Shown in pieces: positions 32,711-41,958 of a stretch of 64,000 nucleotides of DNA. The stretch's first letter is position 1. Each line of letters starts with the position of its first letter. The translations under genes and the position numbers were made by a program. This DNA is from Rhodopirellula halodulae (GTDB lineage: Bacteria; Planctomycetota; Planctomycetia; Pirellulales; Pirellulaceae), in the NCBI RefSeq assembly GCF_020966775.1, contig NZ_JAJKFV010000002.1:434001-498000 (forward strand). Direction: 5' to 3'. Under the pieces are notes generated by a model. That model worked only from the letters and a program-made list of their open reading frames with translations. It searched no databases and was not told the origin of the DNA.

Positions 32711-33049
32711 TCAGCCTGGTGGCCAGGTCATTTTGCGGCCGCCCAGGAGGTGAAAGTGGACGTGGGGGACTTCTTGGCCGCCATCGGATCCGGTGTTGAC
32801 GACGAGCCGGTATCCGTCGCTGAGCCCCTCCGCCGCGGCGACTTTCGAGGCCACCACGACGCAGTGCCCCATGACATGTTCGTCCTCGTCCGTCAGATCC
32901 GCGAGCGAGACGATCTCGCGTTTGGGAATTACCAAAATGTGCGTGGGGGCTTTCGGTGCGATGTCACGAAAGGCCAGGCACAGGTCGTCTTCGTGGACGA
33001 TGTCCGCGGGAATTTCTTTGGCAATGATTTTGGAAAAGATCGAGGGCAT
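32711..33049 (-). CDS. hinT: HIT-family protein (HinT-like purine nucleoside phosphoramidase)
   Basis: A 112-aa HIT protein. The histidine triad is in [14 protein letters not shown], preceded by the typical [20 protein letters not shown] and [16 protein letters not shown]. HinT enzymes hydrolyse nucleoside phosphoramidates and related adenylates. ATG 33049 (MPSIFSKII). It is divergent from radC, with a 121-base shared promoter region, and its 3' end borders repeat spacer B. Confidence 0.93.
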   Translation of the reverse strand: MPSIFSKIIAKEIPADIVHEDDLCLAFRDIAPKAPTHILVIPKREIVSLADLTDEDEHVMGHCVVVASKVAAAEGLSDGYRLVVNTGSDGGQEVPHVHFHLLGGRKMTWPPG

Positions 33050-33170
33050 GATACTTCGCCGGATGAGTTTCCCTGGGCATCATTTTGCGGCCCAGGAACG
33101 AAAGAAAGGTTGGCTTAGGGTATCTTCGCAGTGTTTGGATTTCTAGCACGACCGCAAGCGAGCACCACCG

Positions 33171-34115
33171 ATGAGCCAAGCCAGACGACAACGTTTGCAA
33201 GCCTTGTTGTATCCCTTGGCGTATCACTCGCGATTCTGTCAAAGCGAATTGGCGGATCTGGTCGAGGAGACTCAGCCAGCGTTTGTGACTCGAACGATCA
33301 ACGCGGTGGTGCGAGCGGGTGTGTTGGAAAAGGTCCAGGACGAAGACGATCTTCACTACATGTGGACCTCCACCCAGCCGATCGAACAGATCGACCGTTG
33401 GATCCAAGATCACATTCATGGTGATCAAGTGAAGGAACGGCCGGAAGAAGAACGACCGCGTGAACGGTTGCTGCGTGAGGGGGCCGCGTCGCTTTCCAAT
33501 GCGGACCTGTTGGCGATCTTGATCCGCGTGGGTGTGGTGGGTGAGTCAGCAACGACGGGCGGAACCAAACTGGCCAATCATTTTGATGCGGAGTTGGACG
33601 CGCTGCGCGAACAGGGTGTCGCTGAGTTGAGGCACATCACGAAAGCGGTGACGAAGGCGAGCTATTGCCAAATCATGGCGGGCATCGAACTGGGACGTCG
33701 CGCGACCGAGGCGGCTCGCGAGCGTCCGGTTCCAATCGTAAAGATCACCAGCACGACGGAAGCGGTCGAGTATTGCGCGCAGAAGTTTGCGTACTTGGCG
33801 GGAGATGCGGTTCAAGAAGAGTTCCACATTGTGACGCTGGATACAAAGCACAAACCAATTCGCACGCACCGGATCACAGTGGGGACGCTGGACAGTTCGT
33901 TGGTGCATCCGCGGGAGGTGTTTCGACCGGCGATTCGTGATGCGGCCGCAGCGATGTTGCTGGTGCACAATCATCCGTCAGGGGATCCAACGCCGAGCCG
34001 CGAGGATCACGCAGTAACGAAACGTTTGACGGAAGCGGGCAAGTTGATCGGGATCACGGTGTTGGATCACATCGTGGTGGCGAAGGAACGGTGTTTGAGT
34101 TTGCGCGAGTGTTGA
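33171..34115 (+). CDS. radC: RadC/JAB-domain protein with N-terminal extension
   Basis: A 314-aa protein. Residues from about 90 on match RadC: RPRERLLREGAASLSNADLLAIL (UPF0758 start), helix-hairpin-helix, then the JAB metal motif LLVHNHPSGDPTPSREDHAVT and a GITVLDHIVV C-terminus. The first 85 residues are not part of a usual RadC; QRLQALLYPLAYHSRFCQSE, LADLVEETQPAFVTRTINA and VVRAGVLEKV look like a winged-helix domain. RadC proteins are JAMM-fold putative peptidases or nucleases, traditionally linked to DNA repair; the actual role is open. Confidence 0.9.
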   Translation: MSQARRQRLQALLYPLAYHSRFCQSELADLVEETQPAFVTRTINAVVRAGVLEKVQDEDDLHYMWTSTQPIEQIDRWIQDHIHGDQVKERPEEERPRERLLREGAASLSNADLLAILIRVGVVGESATTGGTKLANHFDAELDALREQGVAELRHITKAVTKASYCQIMAGIELGRRATEAARERPVPIVKITSTTEAVEYCAQKFAYLAGDAVQEEFHIVTLDTKHKPIRTHRITVGTLDSSLVHPREVFRPAIRDAAAAMLLVHNHPSGDPTPSREDHAVTKRLTEAGKLIGITVLDHIVVAKERCLSLREC

Positions 34116-34908
34116 TGAGAGCCAGTGGCTGAAACCAGTGTCGAACGTTTGTCCCCAAACGTTTCGTGAGTGGATGTGGCGTTGGTGAGCGAGGTGTCTC
34201 GGAGGTAGAGCCCGTTTTGGGTTGGGATGTTCGGCGGCGGGGCGATGTTGGTTCCGGAACAGTTGGGGACAACTGTTCTACTCTGGGGTCTGAATTCTTG
34301 ACGAATTCAGCTACGGGCTATTACGAACATCGATCGAATTCTTGACGAATTCGGCTACGGAGTGGCAGGGCGTTTTGGTGATGTAGGAATATGAGCTCGA
34401 GAGATTACGTAGCCGATGTGCGTTAGCACCGGTTGTCCGGGACTGCATTGGATCGATGTTGTCGTTGGCGAGTTTGTAGGCCGTACCGAGCGAAGCGAGC
34501 TACGGCGCAGGTTCGCTTGGGGTGTCGCTCGGGAGCGTCGTGTCGGTCGATCATGCCGGGAAGGTTTTGTTTGAACCGGCCAACCGCGGCTAAGGCCGAT
34601 CGGCTACTCGGAGGAACGAGCAAGCGTTGGATGGATTGAGAGTGGAACGTTTGTCCCCAAACGTTTCGTGAGTGGATGTGGCGTTGGTGAGCGAGGTGTC
34701 TCAGAGGCAAAACCCGTTTTGGGTTGGGACGTTCGGCGGCGGAGCGATGTTGGTTCCGGAACAGTTGGGGACAACGGTTCTACTCTGGGACTGAATTCTT
34801 GACGAATTCAGCTACGGGCTATTACGAACATCGATCGAATTCTTGACGAATTCGACTACGGGGTGAGGCGCTGTCTTGCGGGACGTGCGGGAGTGCCTTG
34901 CTGGTGGG
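34116..34908. repeat. Repeat spacer C
   Basis: About 790 bases with no gene. Two cassettes separated by about 502 bases: AACGTTTG, TCCC, CAAACGTT (near 34144 and 34646); GAACAGTTG/CAACTGTTC palindromes at 34257-34278 and, with one mismatch, 34759-34780; GAATTC, TTGAC, GAATTC modules ending in CTACGG. One REPIN-like element (34409-34607) lies between. All modules are in the same order and orientation as in spacers A, B and E. Confidence 0.85.
34409..34607. repeat. REPIN-like element, copy C
   Basis: Inverted ends, starting GTAGCCGATGTGCG and finishing GCCGATCGGCTAC. The interior has a secondary palindrome, GTAGGCCGTACC...GCTACGGC. Confidence 0.75.
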
Positions 34909-36255
34909 TTATTGCGGCAGGAGCTTGGCGGCTTGGGTGCAGAGATCGGCGGCTTCTTGTTCGGTGGGGGCTTCGGCGATCAGACGCACAATTGGTTCGG
35001 TGTTGCTGCCGCGGACGAGCAACCATCGATCGGACCACTGCAGACGCAGCCCGTCTCCGGTTGCGGCTTCGGCATCCGAGAATTGCGACTGAAGTTTTTC
35101 AAACACCTTGGGCAATTGATCGGCCGAGACACCCGCCTTGCTCTTGTGAATGCTGAGTTGAGGAAGCTCATCGGCCAGTGCGCTGAGTGGTTGGTCGGTT
35201 CGTGCGAGCAGGGCCAATGTTTGTGCCATGCCGACGAAACTGTCGCGAACATAGCCGACCTTGGGATCGATCGGTCCGCCGTTTCCCTCGCCCCCGTAAG
35301 CCGCCTCTTTGGCGATCATCAAATCGCACACGTTGGCTTCCCCGACCGCGCTTCGGAACGTTTCAACGCCATGTTGTTTGGCCACCAATGTGCTCATGGA
35401 ACTGGTGGCTCCGTTGATCACGATCGGTCCCGACGTGCGCCCCGTTTCCATCGCTTGCCGAACGCACAACGCCAACGTGCATTCCTCGCCAATGTAACGA
35501 CCGGTTTCATCAATCAGTGCTAGTCGATCCGCGTCGGGATCTTGGCAGAATCCGACCACACAGTTTCGGCCAGTAACATCCGCAGAGATCCCTTGCAGGT
35601 TTTCGGCTGTTGGCTCCGGAGTGTGTGCGAACTTGCCGGTTGGTTCGGCCCCCATGGCTTCGACGGTGCAACCGAGTGATTCCAACAAACGCACGCCGAG
35701 CAGCCCACCCGCGCCATGGTTGCTGTCGAGCAACACGCGAAACTGTTTGGCTCGGATGGCTTCCACCTCCACGGTTGCCAAGACCTTTTGCAGGTGGGCT
35801 TCGTGGGGATCGTTGACGCGTTGGACGGAAGCGACTTGATCATACGTTGACCAACGATTGGTGCCCGCAAAATAGGCCTCGCGGATTTTGGCACCTGACT
35901 TGGCGTCGAGCACTCGTCCATCGGAACCAAACAGTTTGATGCCGTTGTATTCGGGTGGATTGTGCGACGCGGAGATCGCGATTGCTCCGGCGGCACCAAG
36001 GTCTCGAACGAGAACACCAATGGTCGGCGTTGCGGCGACATCCGCGTCGAGAACTTCTCGGCCAGAAGCGGTCAATGCAGCAACGATGGCGCTGCGCAGC
36101 ATGGGCCCGGTGGTTCGACCATCACGTCCGACGATGATCTTGCCTTCTGGCATGGAAGCGGAGAAAGCGGCGGCGAATCGCAGGGCGACTTCGGGGGTCA
36201 GTGTTTCGCCGATGATGCCGCGGAGACCGCTGACGCTGATGATCAATTCACTCAT
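34909..36255 (-). CDS. glmM: Phosphoglucosamine mutase / phosphomannomutase
   Basis: A 448-aa alpha-D-phosphohexomutase. SASHNP with the phosphoserine near residue 97, metal loop DPDADRLAL, sugar loop GGEGNGGPI and phosphate loop RGSNTEPIVR are all intact. The GEGNGG sugar-binding loop is more like archaeal-type phosphomutases than E. coli GlmM (GEQSGH). So the enzyme could interconvert glucosamine-6-P/1-P for peptidoglycan and LPS precursors or act on mannose or glucose phosphates. ATG 36255. Flanked on both sides by repeat spacers. The symbol is tentative. Confidence 0.8.
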   Translation of the reverse strand: MSELIISVSGLRGIIGETLTPEVALRFAAAFSASMPEGKIIVGRDGRTTGPMLRSAIVAALTASGREVLDADVAATPTIGVLVRDLGAAGAIAISASHNPPEYNGIKLFGSDGRVLDAKSGAKIREAYFAGTNRWSTYDQVASVQRVNDPHEAHLQKVLATVEVEAIRAKQFRVLLDSNHGAGGLLGVRLLESLGCTVEAMGAEPTGKFAHTPEPTAENLQGISADVTGRNCVVGFCQDPDADRLALIDETGRYIGEECTLALCVRQAMETGRTSGPIVINGATSSMSTLVAKQHGVETFRSAVGEANVCDLMIAKEAAYGGEGNGGPIDPKVGYVRDSFVGMAQTLALLARTDQPLSALADELPQLSIHKSKAGVSADQLPKVFEKLQSQFSDAEAATGDGLRLQWSDRWLLVRGSNTEPIVRLIAEAPTEQEAADLCTQAAKLLPQ

Positions 36256-36943
36256 GAGGATGGTCGGAGTTGAGGCTTTTTGAGGGGACGAAGTTAGGCG
36301 TGAAGTGTTTCGTTGGGTTGCGAAAGGTGGTCACTGGCTGATGCCACATGCTGGCAGGGGCGTTGTGGTCGGGCAGCGATGTGTGCTCGTGAGTTCACGT
36401 ATCCATTGTGCATGAGCATCGGTTGTTGCGGCCGTTTGGTGGTGCGTCGTTTGCTTGCGGCGTAGTTTGTAGGCCGTACAGAGCGAGGCGAGCTACGGCA
36501 TGGGTGCTGGTTGTTGCTCGGGAGCATCGGGTCGGTCGGTGGTGCGGTGAAGGTTCGGTAGGCACCGGCCAACCGCGGCTAACGCCGATCGGCTACTGGG
36601 TGGAACGAGTGAGTTGCGGAATGGTGGAGAGTCGAACGTTTGTCTCAAACGTTCCGTTGGTCGATGTGGCGTGGGTGGGTTTGGAACGGGGTGAGCCGGT
36701 TTTGAATTGGAGTGTTGGTTTGCGGAGTGGCGTTGGCTTCGGAACAGTGGGGGACAACTGTTCTACGATGGGGGCGGAAACTGAATCGGGTGTGGGTTGG
36801 AAAGCCTGAATTGCGATGATGGGCCGCATCGTACCAGCAAGGTCGGAATTGGCGTATATTCACTCGAGAAACTTTCACGACGAGCTCGCCGTGATGTGAG
36901 ATTTCGCTGCTTTTTTCTTTCCAACTCTTCTTCTCCGTTTGCC
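36256..36943. repeat. Repeat spacer D
   Basis: A 688-base region between glmM and fhcA (divergent). It contains a diverged REPIN-like element (about 36405-36596), an AACGTTTG/CAAACGTT module near 36633 and the palindrome GAACAGTG..CAACTGTTC at 36742-36763. From 36800 the sequence is unique and should carry the fhc promoter. Confidence 0.75.
36405..36596. repeat. REPIN-like element, copy D (diverged)
   Basis: Right end intact (...CGGCTAACGCCGATCGGCTAC); left end degraded to GTGCATGAGCATCGGTTGT. Confidence 0.5.
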
Positions 36944-38638
36944 ATGCTGACTGTTCTGCGAGGAAGCCGACTGATCGACCCGTCGGTTCCGGGAACCAAG
37001 TCGAGCGGCGAGATCGCGGATCTGTGGTGGAAAGACGGCCGGATCGTCGAGGCACCTGAACCGGGCGTCGTCGCGGATGAAACCATCGACGGCAGTGGTT
37101 GTCTAACGATGGCGGGTGGGATCGATTTGCACACCCATATCGGCGGCGGCAAAGTCACGCTGGCCCGAATGTTGTTGGGCGATCAAATGCCGCCGTGGCG
37201 TGAAGCCAGACGATTCGACGGCGACGACCCTGCGTCTTGCGAATTTTTGCCATCGGCCTCGGTCACCGCGTCTCGTTATTTGGACATGGGCTACACGACC
37301 TGTTTTGAGCCCGCGGTGATCCCGTGCAACGCTCGGTCGGCTCATGCGGAAATGGCGGACGTTCGAGGATTGGACACCGGCGGTTACTGCTTGCTCGGCA
37401 ACGACGATGTGCTGCTGAGTCTGATCGCAAGTGGCGAACCGCAAGAAGTCATCAACGCTTACGTGGCATGGATGGTTCAGGCGACTCGTTGCATTGCGGT
37501 GAAGGTGGTGAACCCAGGCGGCATTAATGCGTTCAAGTTCAACGAACGTGAAATGGATGTCGACACACAGCATCCCAAGTACGGCGTGACACCGGGACAG
37601 ATCATTCGCACGCTTTGCCGAGCCGTGTCGGAGATCGGATTGCGTCATCCACTGCATGTCCACTGCAGCAACTTGGGAGTCCCAGGCAACATTGAATCGA
37701 CGTTGGCCACCATCCAAGCCGCCAATGGATATCCGATTCATTTGACACACGCACAATTCCACAGCTACGGCACCGAAGGCCCTTACAAGTTTTCTTCCGC
37801 TGCGGCGAAGCTTGCCGATGCTTTGCGTGCCAATCCGAATGCGACGTTGGATGTCGGTCAAATTCAATTTGGTCGAACCGTCACGATCAGTGCGGATGCC
37901 ATGCATCAGTTCGAAAACCGCAACCATGCCAAGCCTCGCAAGTCGGTGATTTTGGACATCGAGTGCGAAGCCGGCTGCGGCGTCGTGCCGTTCCGATACG
38001 CACGTCGCGAGTTTGTTCACAGTTTGCAGTGGGCGATCGGGTTGGAGTTGTTCTTGATGGTGGACGATCCCTCGCGAGTTTTCCTCACGACGGATCATCC
38101 CAACGGCGGACCGTTCACGGCCTATCCTCACCTGATCGCTTTGCTGACCAACAAGTCACTTCGCGAAACGGCACTTTCGGAGATTCATTCCGATGCGTCC
38201 GCAGCCAGTTCATTGGGTGGCATCGATCGAGAGTATTCATTGCATGACATTGCCGTGATGACGCGAACGGCGCCGGCGTCGATCCTGGGTTTGTCCGATC
38301 GAGGAAGCTTGCAACCGGGCTGCATTGCCGATGTGGTGGTTTACGAAGAGAGCGACAACGTCGAAGCCATGTTCCAAACGCCTCGCGATGTTTTCAAACA
38401 AGGCCGGCGAATTCGCTCGCGAGGCAAAGTGATCGACTCGAGCCAACCGATGCCGCGAGACCAAACGTTGGCGGCGCGGGTCGAAGTCGACTCGCGGTAC
38501 GTTTCCAAGTTCCGCGACCTGCACGCTCGGACAGGCACTTACGCGATGGATCGTTTGCAGATTTCCAAAGGTGAGATGGATGATGTGATCGGAAGTGAGC
38601 TAGTGGAAATGGTCAAAGGAGGCGGCCAGCATGTCTGA
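36944..38638 (+). CDS. fhcA: Formylmethanofuran dehydrogenase-type hydrolase, subunit A
   Basis: About 564 aa from ATG 36944 (MLTVLRGSRLID). An amidohydrolase-fold enzyme with the metal-binding GGIDLHTHIGGGKV near residue 63, and the family markers LDMGYTTCFEPA, HPLHVHCSNLGVPGN, and DHPNGGPFTAYPHL. In bacteria FhcABCD hydrolyses formylmethanofuran, releasing formate as the last step of the H4MPT-linked formaldehyde oxidation pathway. The frame opens 49 codons upstream in the repeat-adjacent region; I reject that part. It overlaps fhcD by eight bases. The order A-D-C lacks an adjacent fhcB. Confidence 0.93.
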   Translation: MLTVLRGSRLIDPSVPGTKSSGEIADLWWKDGRIVEAPEPGVVADETIDGSGCLTMAGGIDLHTHIGGGKVTLARMLLGDQMPPWREARRFDGDDPASCEFLPSASVTASRYLDMGYTTCFEPAVIPCNARSAHAEMADVRGLDTGGYCLLGNDDVLLSLIASGEPQEVINAYVAWMVQATRCIAVKVVNPGGINAFKFNEREMDVDTQHPKYGVTPGQIIRTLCRAVSEIGLRHPLHVHCSNLGVPGNIESTLATIQAANGYPIHLTHAQFHSYGTEGPYKFSSAAAKLADALRANPNATLDVGQIQFGRTVTISADAMHQFENRNHAKPRKSVILDIECEAGCGVVPFRYARREFVHSLQWAIGLELFLMVDDPSRVFLTTDHPNGGPFTAYPHLIALLTNKSLRETALSEIHSDASAASSLGGIDREYSLHDIAVMTRTAPASILGLSDRGSLQPGCIADVVVYEESDNVEAMFQTPRDVFKQGRRIRSRGKVIDSSQPMPRDQTLAARVEVDSRYVSKFRDLHARTGTYAMDRLQISKGEMDDVIGSELVEMVKGGGQHV

Positions 38639-39641
38639 ATTGAATGCCACCTCTGATTCGGATGCTGTGATGCAACTGCACGGTGTGACCATCGAAGACA
38701 CGTTTGCCGAAGCGTTTGATATGAAGGCAACGCGGTTAATTTTGACCGCGGATGATCGTCGATGGTGCGACGAATCTGCCGCGGCAATGTGCGGGTTTGG
38801 AACCAGTGTGATCGCGTGTGGGATCGAAACCGCGGTCGAACAAACGTTGTCGCCAGAGCAGACTCCGGATGGTCGTCCGGGCGTAGCGATTTTGGCGTTT
38901 GCGGTTTCAGGTAAAGAACTGGAGAAACAAATCCCGCGTCGCGCAGGCCAGTGTGTTTTGACTTGCCCAACGACCGCGCTGTATGCGGGAATTCCGGGCG
39001 GCCGCGACGTGCATCCCAAACGGGTGCCCATCGGAAAGTCACTGCGTTACTTTGGCGATGGGCACCAAATCAGCAAACAGGTGCAGCAATTGGATCCCGA
39101 TGGCAAAACGCGGCCCGTTCGGTACTGGCGAATTCCAGTGATGGACGGTGAGTTTGTGTGCCAACATGACGTGGGGCGGGTGGATGCCATCGGTGGTGGC
39201 AACTTCATTTTGGTCGGGCGATCGATGAACTCCGTCACGGTGGCTTGCCGTGCGGCGATCGACGCGATGAGAGAGTTGCCTGGCATCATCACGCCATTCC
39301 CCGGCGGCGCGACACGCAGCGGTTCGAAGGTGGGATCGAAGTACGCGGCACTGTTCGCGTCGACCAACGATGCGTTTTGCCCAACATTGCGTGAGGTGGC
39401 CTCGTCTGAGCTGCCCGCCGAAGCCAATGCAGCGATCGAAATTGTGATCGATGGAATGTCGTTTAGCGAGATCGCGGAGTCGATGCGAGTCGGCATCACA
39501 GCGGCTTGCGAAGCGGCAGCTTCCGAAGGATTGCTTCGCGTGACCGCGGGGAACTACGGCGGCAAACTGGGCCGACATCATTTCAAGCTGAAGGACCTCT
39601 TCTCCGGTGAAAGCCTTGGTCAACCGGAGGGTTCGCCATGA
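38631..39641 (+). CDS. fhcD: Formylmethanofuran:tetrahydromethanopterin formyltransferase
   Basis: A 336-aa Ftr/FhcD protein. Signature segments include IEDTFAEAFDMKATRLILTA near the start, VLTCPTTALYAGIP, SLRYFGDGHQIS, DAIGGGNFILVG and AGNYGGKLGRHHFKL at the end. It transfers the formyl group between H4MPT and methanofuran in the planctomycete C1 pathway. Overlaps fhcA by eight bases and fhcC as ATGA, so all three are translationally coupled. Confidence 0.93.
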   Translation: MSELNATSDSDAVMQLHGVTIEDTFAEAFDMKATRLILTADDRRWCDESAAAMCGFGTSVIACGIETAVEQTLSPEQTPDGRPGVAILAFAVSGKELEKQIPRRAGQCVLTCPTTALYAGIPGGRDVHPKRVPIGKSLRYFGDGHQISKQVQQLDPDGKTRPVRYWRIPVMDGEFVCQHDVGRVDAIGGGNFILVGRSMNSVTVACRAAIDAMRELPGIITPFPGGATRSGSKVGSKYAALFASTNDAFCPTLREVASSELPAEANAAIEIVIDGMSFSEIAESMRVGITAACEAAASEGLLRVTAGNYGGKLGRHHFKLKDLFSGESLGQPEGSP

Positions 39642-40396
39642 GTCAAATTCATTTGCGGTTGCGATCCGAGTTGTCGGCCAAGGTGGATGCTGCCTCCATT
39701 CGTTTAGATGAATGGGCTTCGAAGTCGGCGAAGGAAATTGAGCGTGTGTCGCTACCAAGTTCAACGGGTTCGGTGACGGTGGGCGATTGTTTCAGCGTCT
39801 CGGTTCAATCGGGATCGGAGATGCCACGGTTGGTGCTGGAGGGCTGTCTGAAGTCGGTGACCGGGATCGGCTTTCAACACAAGGTTGGCGAGATCGTTTG
39901 CGAGTCCAATGTTGGTGATTACGCGGGGAGTTGTTTGTTAGGTGGCCGAATGATCGTTCGCGGTGACGCGGGAGATCACCTGGGTGGGCCGATTGGGTCG
40001 CGTGGCGTTGGGATGAATGGCGGGCAACTGATCGTTGAAGGCTCGGCGGGAGACGATGCTGGGCATCGAATGCGTCGTGGCGAAATCTGGATCGGCGGCG
40101 ATGTGGGCGATCAGCTGGCAGGATGGATGGTCGCTGGGACGATCGGTGTGAAGGGCGATGCCGGCGAGCAGATCGCGTACGGGATGCGTCGGGGAACGCT
40201 GATCTTTGGGTCGCGGGTGGCACTGGATGAGCGTCGATTCTCGAAACCGATTCCGTTTCGGTCGGCGTATCTAGGATTGTTGGAACGCGGTGCGGCGACG
40301 AATTGGCTCCATGCGGATTTGCTGGACCGGTTGGAGGTTTGCCGTGGGGATCGGAATATCGATGGACGCGGCGAGGTTTGGATGCCGCGCGGGTGA
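39638..40396 (+). CDS. fhcC: Formylmethanofuran dehydrogenase-type subunit C
   Basis: A 252-aa subunit resembling the C-terminal beta-helix of glutamate synthase. It has the tandem GxxGxxxG repeats: NVGDYAGSCLLGGRMIV, GDAGDHLGGPIGSRGVG, SAGDDAGHRMRRGEIWI, DVGDQLAGWMVAGTIGV, DAGEQIAYGMRRGTLIF. It forms part of the Fhc formyl hydrolase complex with FhcA, FhcB and FhcD. It is the last gene of the operon and is followed by repeat spacer E. Confidence 0.92.
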   Translation: MSQIHLRLRSELSAKVDAASIRLDEWASKSAKEIERVSLPSSTGSVTVGDCFSVSVQSGSEMPRLVLEGCLKSVTGIGFQHKVGEIVCESNVGDYAGSCLLGGRMIVRGDAGDHLGGPIGSRGVGMNGGQLIVEGSAGDDAGHRMRRGEIWIGGDVGDQLAGWMVAGTIGVKGDAGEQIAYGMRRGTLIFGSRVALDERRFSKPIPFRSAYLGLLERGAATNWLHADLLDRLEVCRGDRNIDGRGEVWMPRG

Positions 40397-40571
40397 TGGA
40401 TCGAGAGTTGAACGTTTGTCCAAAACGTTGTGGTGTTTGTCTGCAGTATTGTTGTTGGCTCCGGAACAGTTGGGGACAACGGTTCTACTCTGAGTCCGAA
40501 TTCTTGGCGAATTCGGCTACGGGGTGGCAGGGCGTTTTGGCGATGCAGGGATGTGCACTCGAGAGACCTCT

Positions 40572-40768
40572 TAGCCGTTGTGCGTTAGCACCGGTTGTCA
40601 GAGCCGCATTACGTCGACGTTGTCATCGGCGAGTTTGTAGGCCGTACCGAGCGGAGCGAGCTACGGCACAGGTTCGCTTGGGGTGTCGCTGTGGAGCGTC
40701 GGGTCGGTCAGTGGTGCGATGAAGGCTCGGTAGGCACCGGCCAACCGCGGCTAACGCCGATCGGCTAC
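40572..40768. repeat. REPIN-like element, copy E1
   Basis: Left TAGCCGTTGTGCGTTAGC, right CGGCTAACGCCGATCGGCTAC; interior palindrome GTAGGCCGTACC..GCTACGGC. Confidence 0.75.
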
Positions 40769-40969
40769 TCGGTGGAATGAGCGAGTTGCTGGATGGATTG
40801 TGAGTTGAACGTTTGTCCCAAACGTTTTGGTGTTTGTCTGCGGTTTTGTTGTTGGCTCCGGAACAGTTGAGGACAACTGTTCTACTCTGGGGCCCGAATT
40901 CTTGACGAATTCGGCTACGGGGTGGCAGGGCGTTTTGGCGATGCAGGGATGTGCACTCGAGAGACCTCT

Positions 40970-41165
40970 TAGCCGTTGTGCGTTAGCACCGGTTGTCCGG
41001 GACTGCATTGGATCGATGTTGTCGTTGGCGAGTTTGTAGGCCGTACCGAGCGAAGCGAGCTACGGCGGGGCGTGCGCGGGTGTTGCTCAGGAGCGTCGGG
41101 TCGGTCAGTGGTGCGATGAAGGATCGGTAGGCACCGGCCAACCGCGGCTAAGGCCGATCGGCTAC
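40970..41165. repeat. REPIN-like element, copy E2
   Basis: Same as E1, about 398 bases downstream in tandem. Confidence 0.75.
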
Positions 41166-41327
41166 TTGGTGGAATGAGCGAGTTGCTGGATGGATTGTGA
41201 GTTGAACGTTTGCCCCCAAACGTTGTGGCGTTTGCTTGCTCGGGTGACGTTTATTCCGTAACAGTTGGGGACAACGGTTCTACACTGGTTCCGAATTTGG
41301 CTACGAGGTGACAGGCGTGTGCATACG

Positions 41328-41360
41328 AAAACAGGGGACTCCTTGGATGGAGTCCCCTGT
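41328..41360 (-). terminator. Rho-independent terminator of the 138-aa gene
   Basis: On the minus strand a 12-bp perfect stem (ACAGGGGACTCC and GGAGTCCCCTGT) with a six-base loop, ending in TTTT. It lies 30 bases after the stop at 41391. Confidence 0.8.
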
Positions 41361-41390
41361 GTCGTTTGATTTGGATTTCGTGGAAGCCGA

Positions 41391-41807
41391 TCAGACTTCG
41401 GCGAGCTCGTCGGCTTCTTCGTCGCTCCAGCTTTCTTCGCTTTCAGGTGCATCGACCAATCCCAACTCTTCGAATTGGTCGTCGCTTAGTTGGACGTAGT
41501 TGAGTGAGCGGAGCACTTCGAGGACTTCGCTGCAGGTTGGGAACATGCGACCCGAGTCACGTTTGTAATCGTCCATGGCCTTCATGAACTCGACTTCTTG
41601 TTCGCTGTAGTCTCGCTCGCAGGTGGTGGGGTCGATATGACGACGACGTTGTTTCTTGCGGCGAGGTTGATCCATCATGCCCGCATCGCTAGCGGTGGCA
41701 TCACCTGCACGTCGTTCGCTTCGACGTCGGTCGATGGTCACGACCTCATCACCGGCTTTCTTCGTTGCGGCGGATGCTTTGGACGATGTCTTGGCGGTCG
41801 TTGGCAT
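41391..41807 (-). CDS. Uncharacterised small acidic protein (138 aa)
   Basis: From ATG 41807 ([12 protein letters not shown]), with GAGG upstream. The first 65 residues are disordered and highly basic ([30 protein letters not shown]). The centre has a compact helical region: [39 protein letters not shown]. The tail is acidic ([17 protein letters not shown]). The middle recurs in planctomycete proteins that I recall only as hypothetical. The frame extends upstream to 41993, but without a ribosome binding site. It has its own terminator and is divergent from comEC. Confidence 0.65.
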   Translation of the reverse strand: MPTTAKTSSKASAATKKAGDEVVTIDRRRSERRAGDATASDAGMMDQPRRKKQRRRHIDPTTCERDYSEQEVEFMKAMDDYKRDSGRMFPTCSEVLEVLRSLNYVQLSDDQFEELGLVDAPESEESWSDEEADELAEV

Positions 41808-41958
41808 GGATATCCTCGTGCGATAAGAACCAGTACGAAAAGTCATCAGAGACGAAAGACTCTGTCTCTCATGAAAATCTTGAAGCGTGTGACCGAGAGT
41901 TCTTGGCCGTACAATGAGTAGCACGCGGGTGAGGCTCGGGTTGAGCGTTCCGTGAAGT

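Larger units (their letters stand above)
40397..41330. repeat. Repeat spacer E: tandem 398-bp composite cassettes
   Basis: No gene. Two and a half cassettes in tandem, with a period close to 398 bases. The GAACAGTTG/CAACTGTTC palindrome is at 40464-40485 (one mismatch), 40861-40882 and about 41259-41280. Each cassette has: AACGTTTG/AACGTT module, that palindrome, GAATTC..GAATTCGGCTACGG module, REPIN-like element. The plus-strand order is the same as in spacers A-D. Confidence 0.85.

Noticed and set aside
37103-38131. 342-codon frame antisense to fhcA
   Set aside because: FhcA motifs are continuous on the plus strand; the antisense frame has no domain.
30767-41330. CRISPR array
   Set aside because: Repeats are few, long, composite and palindromic, with irregular spacing, and no cas genes are present.
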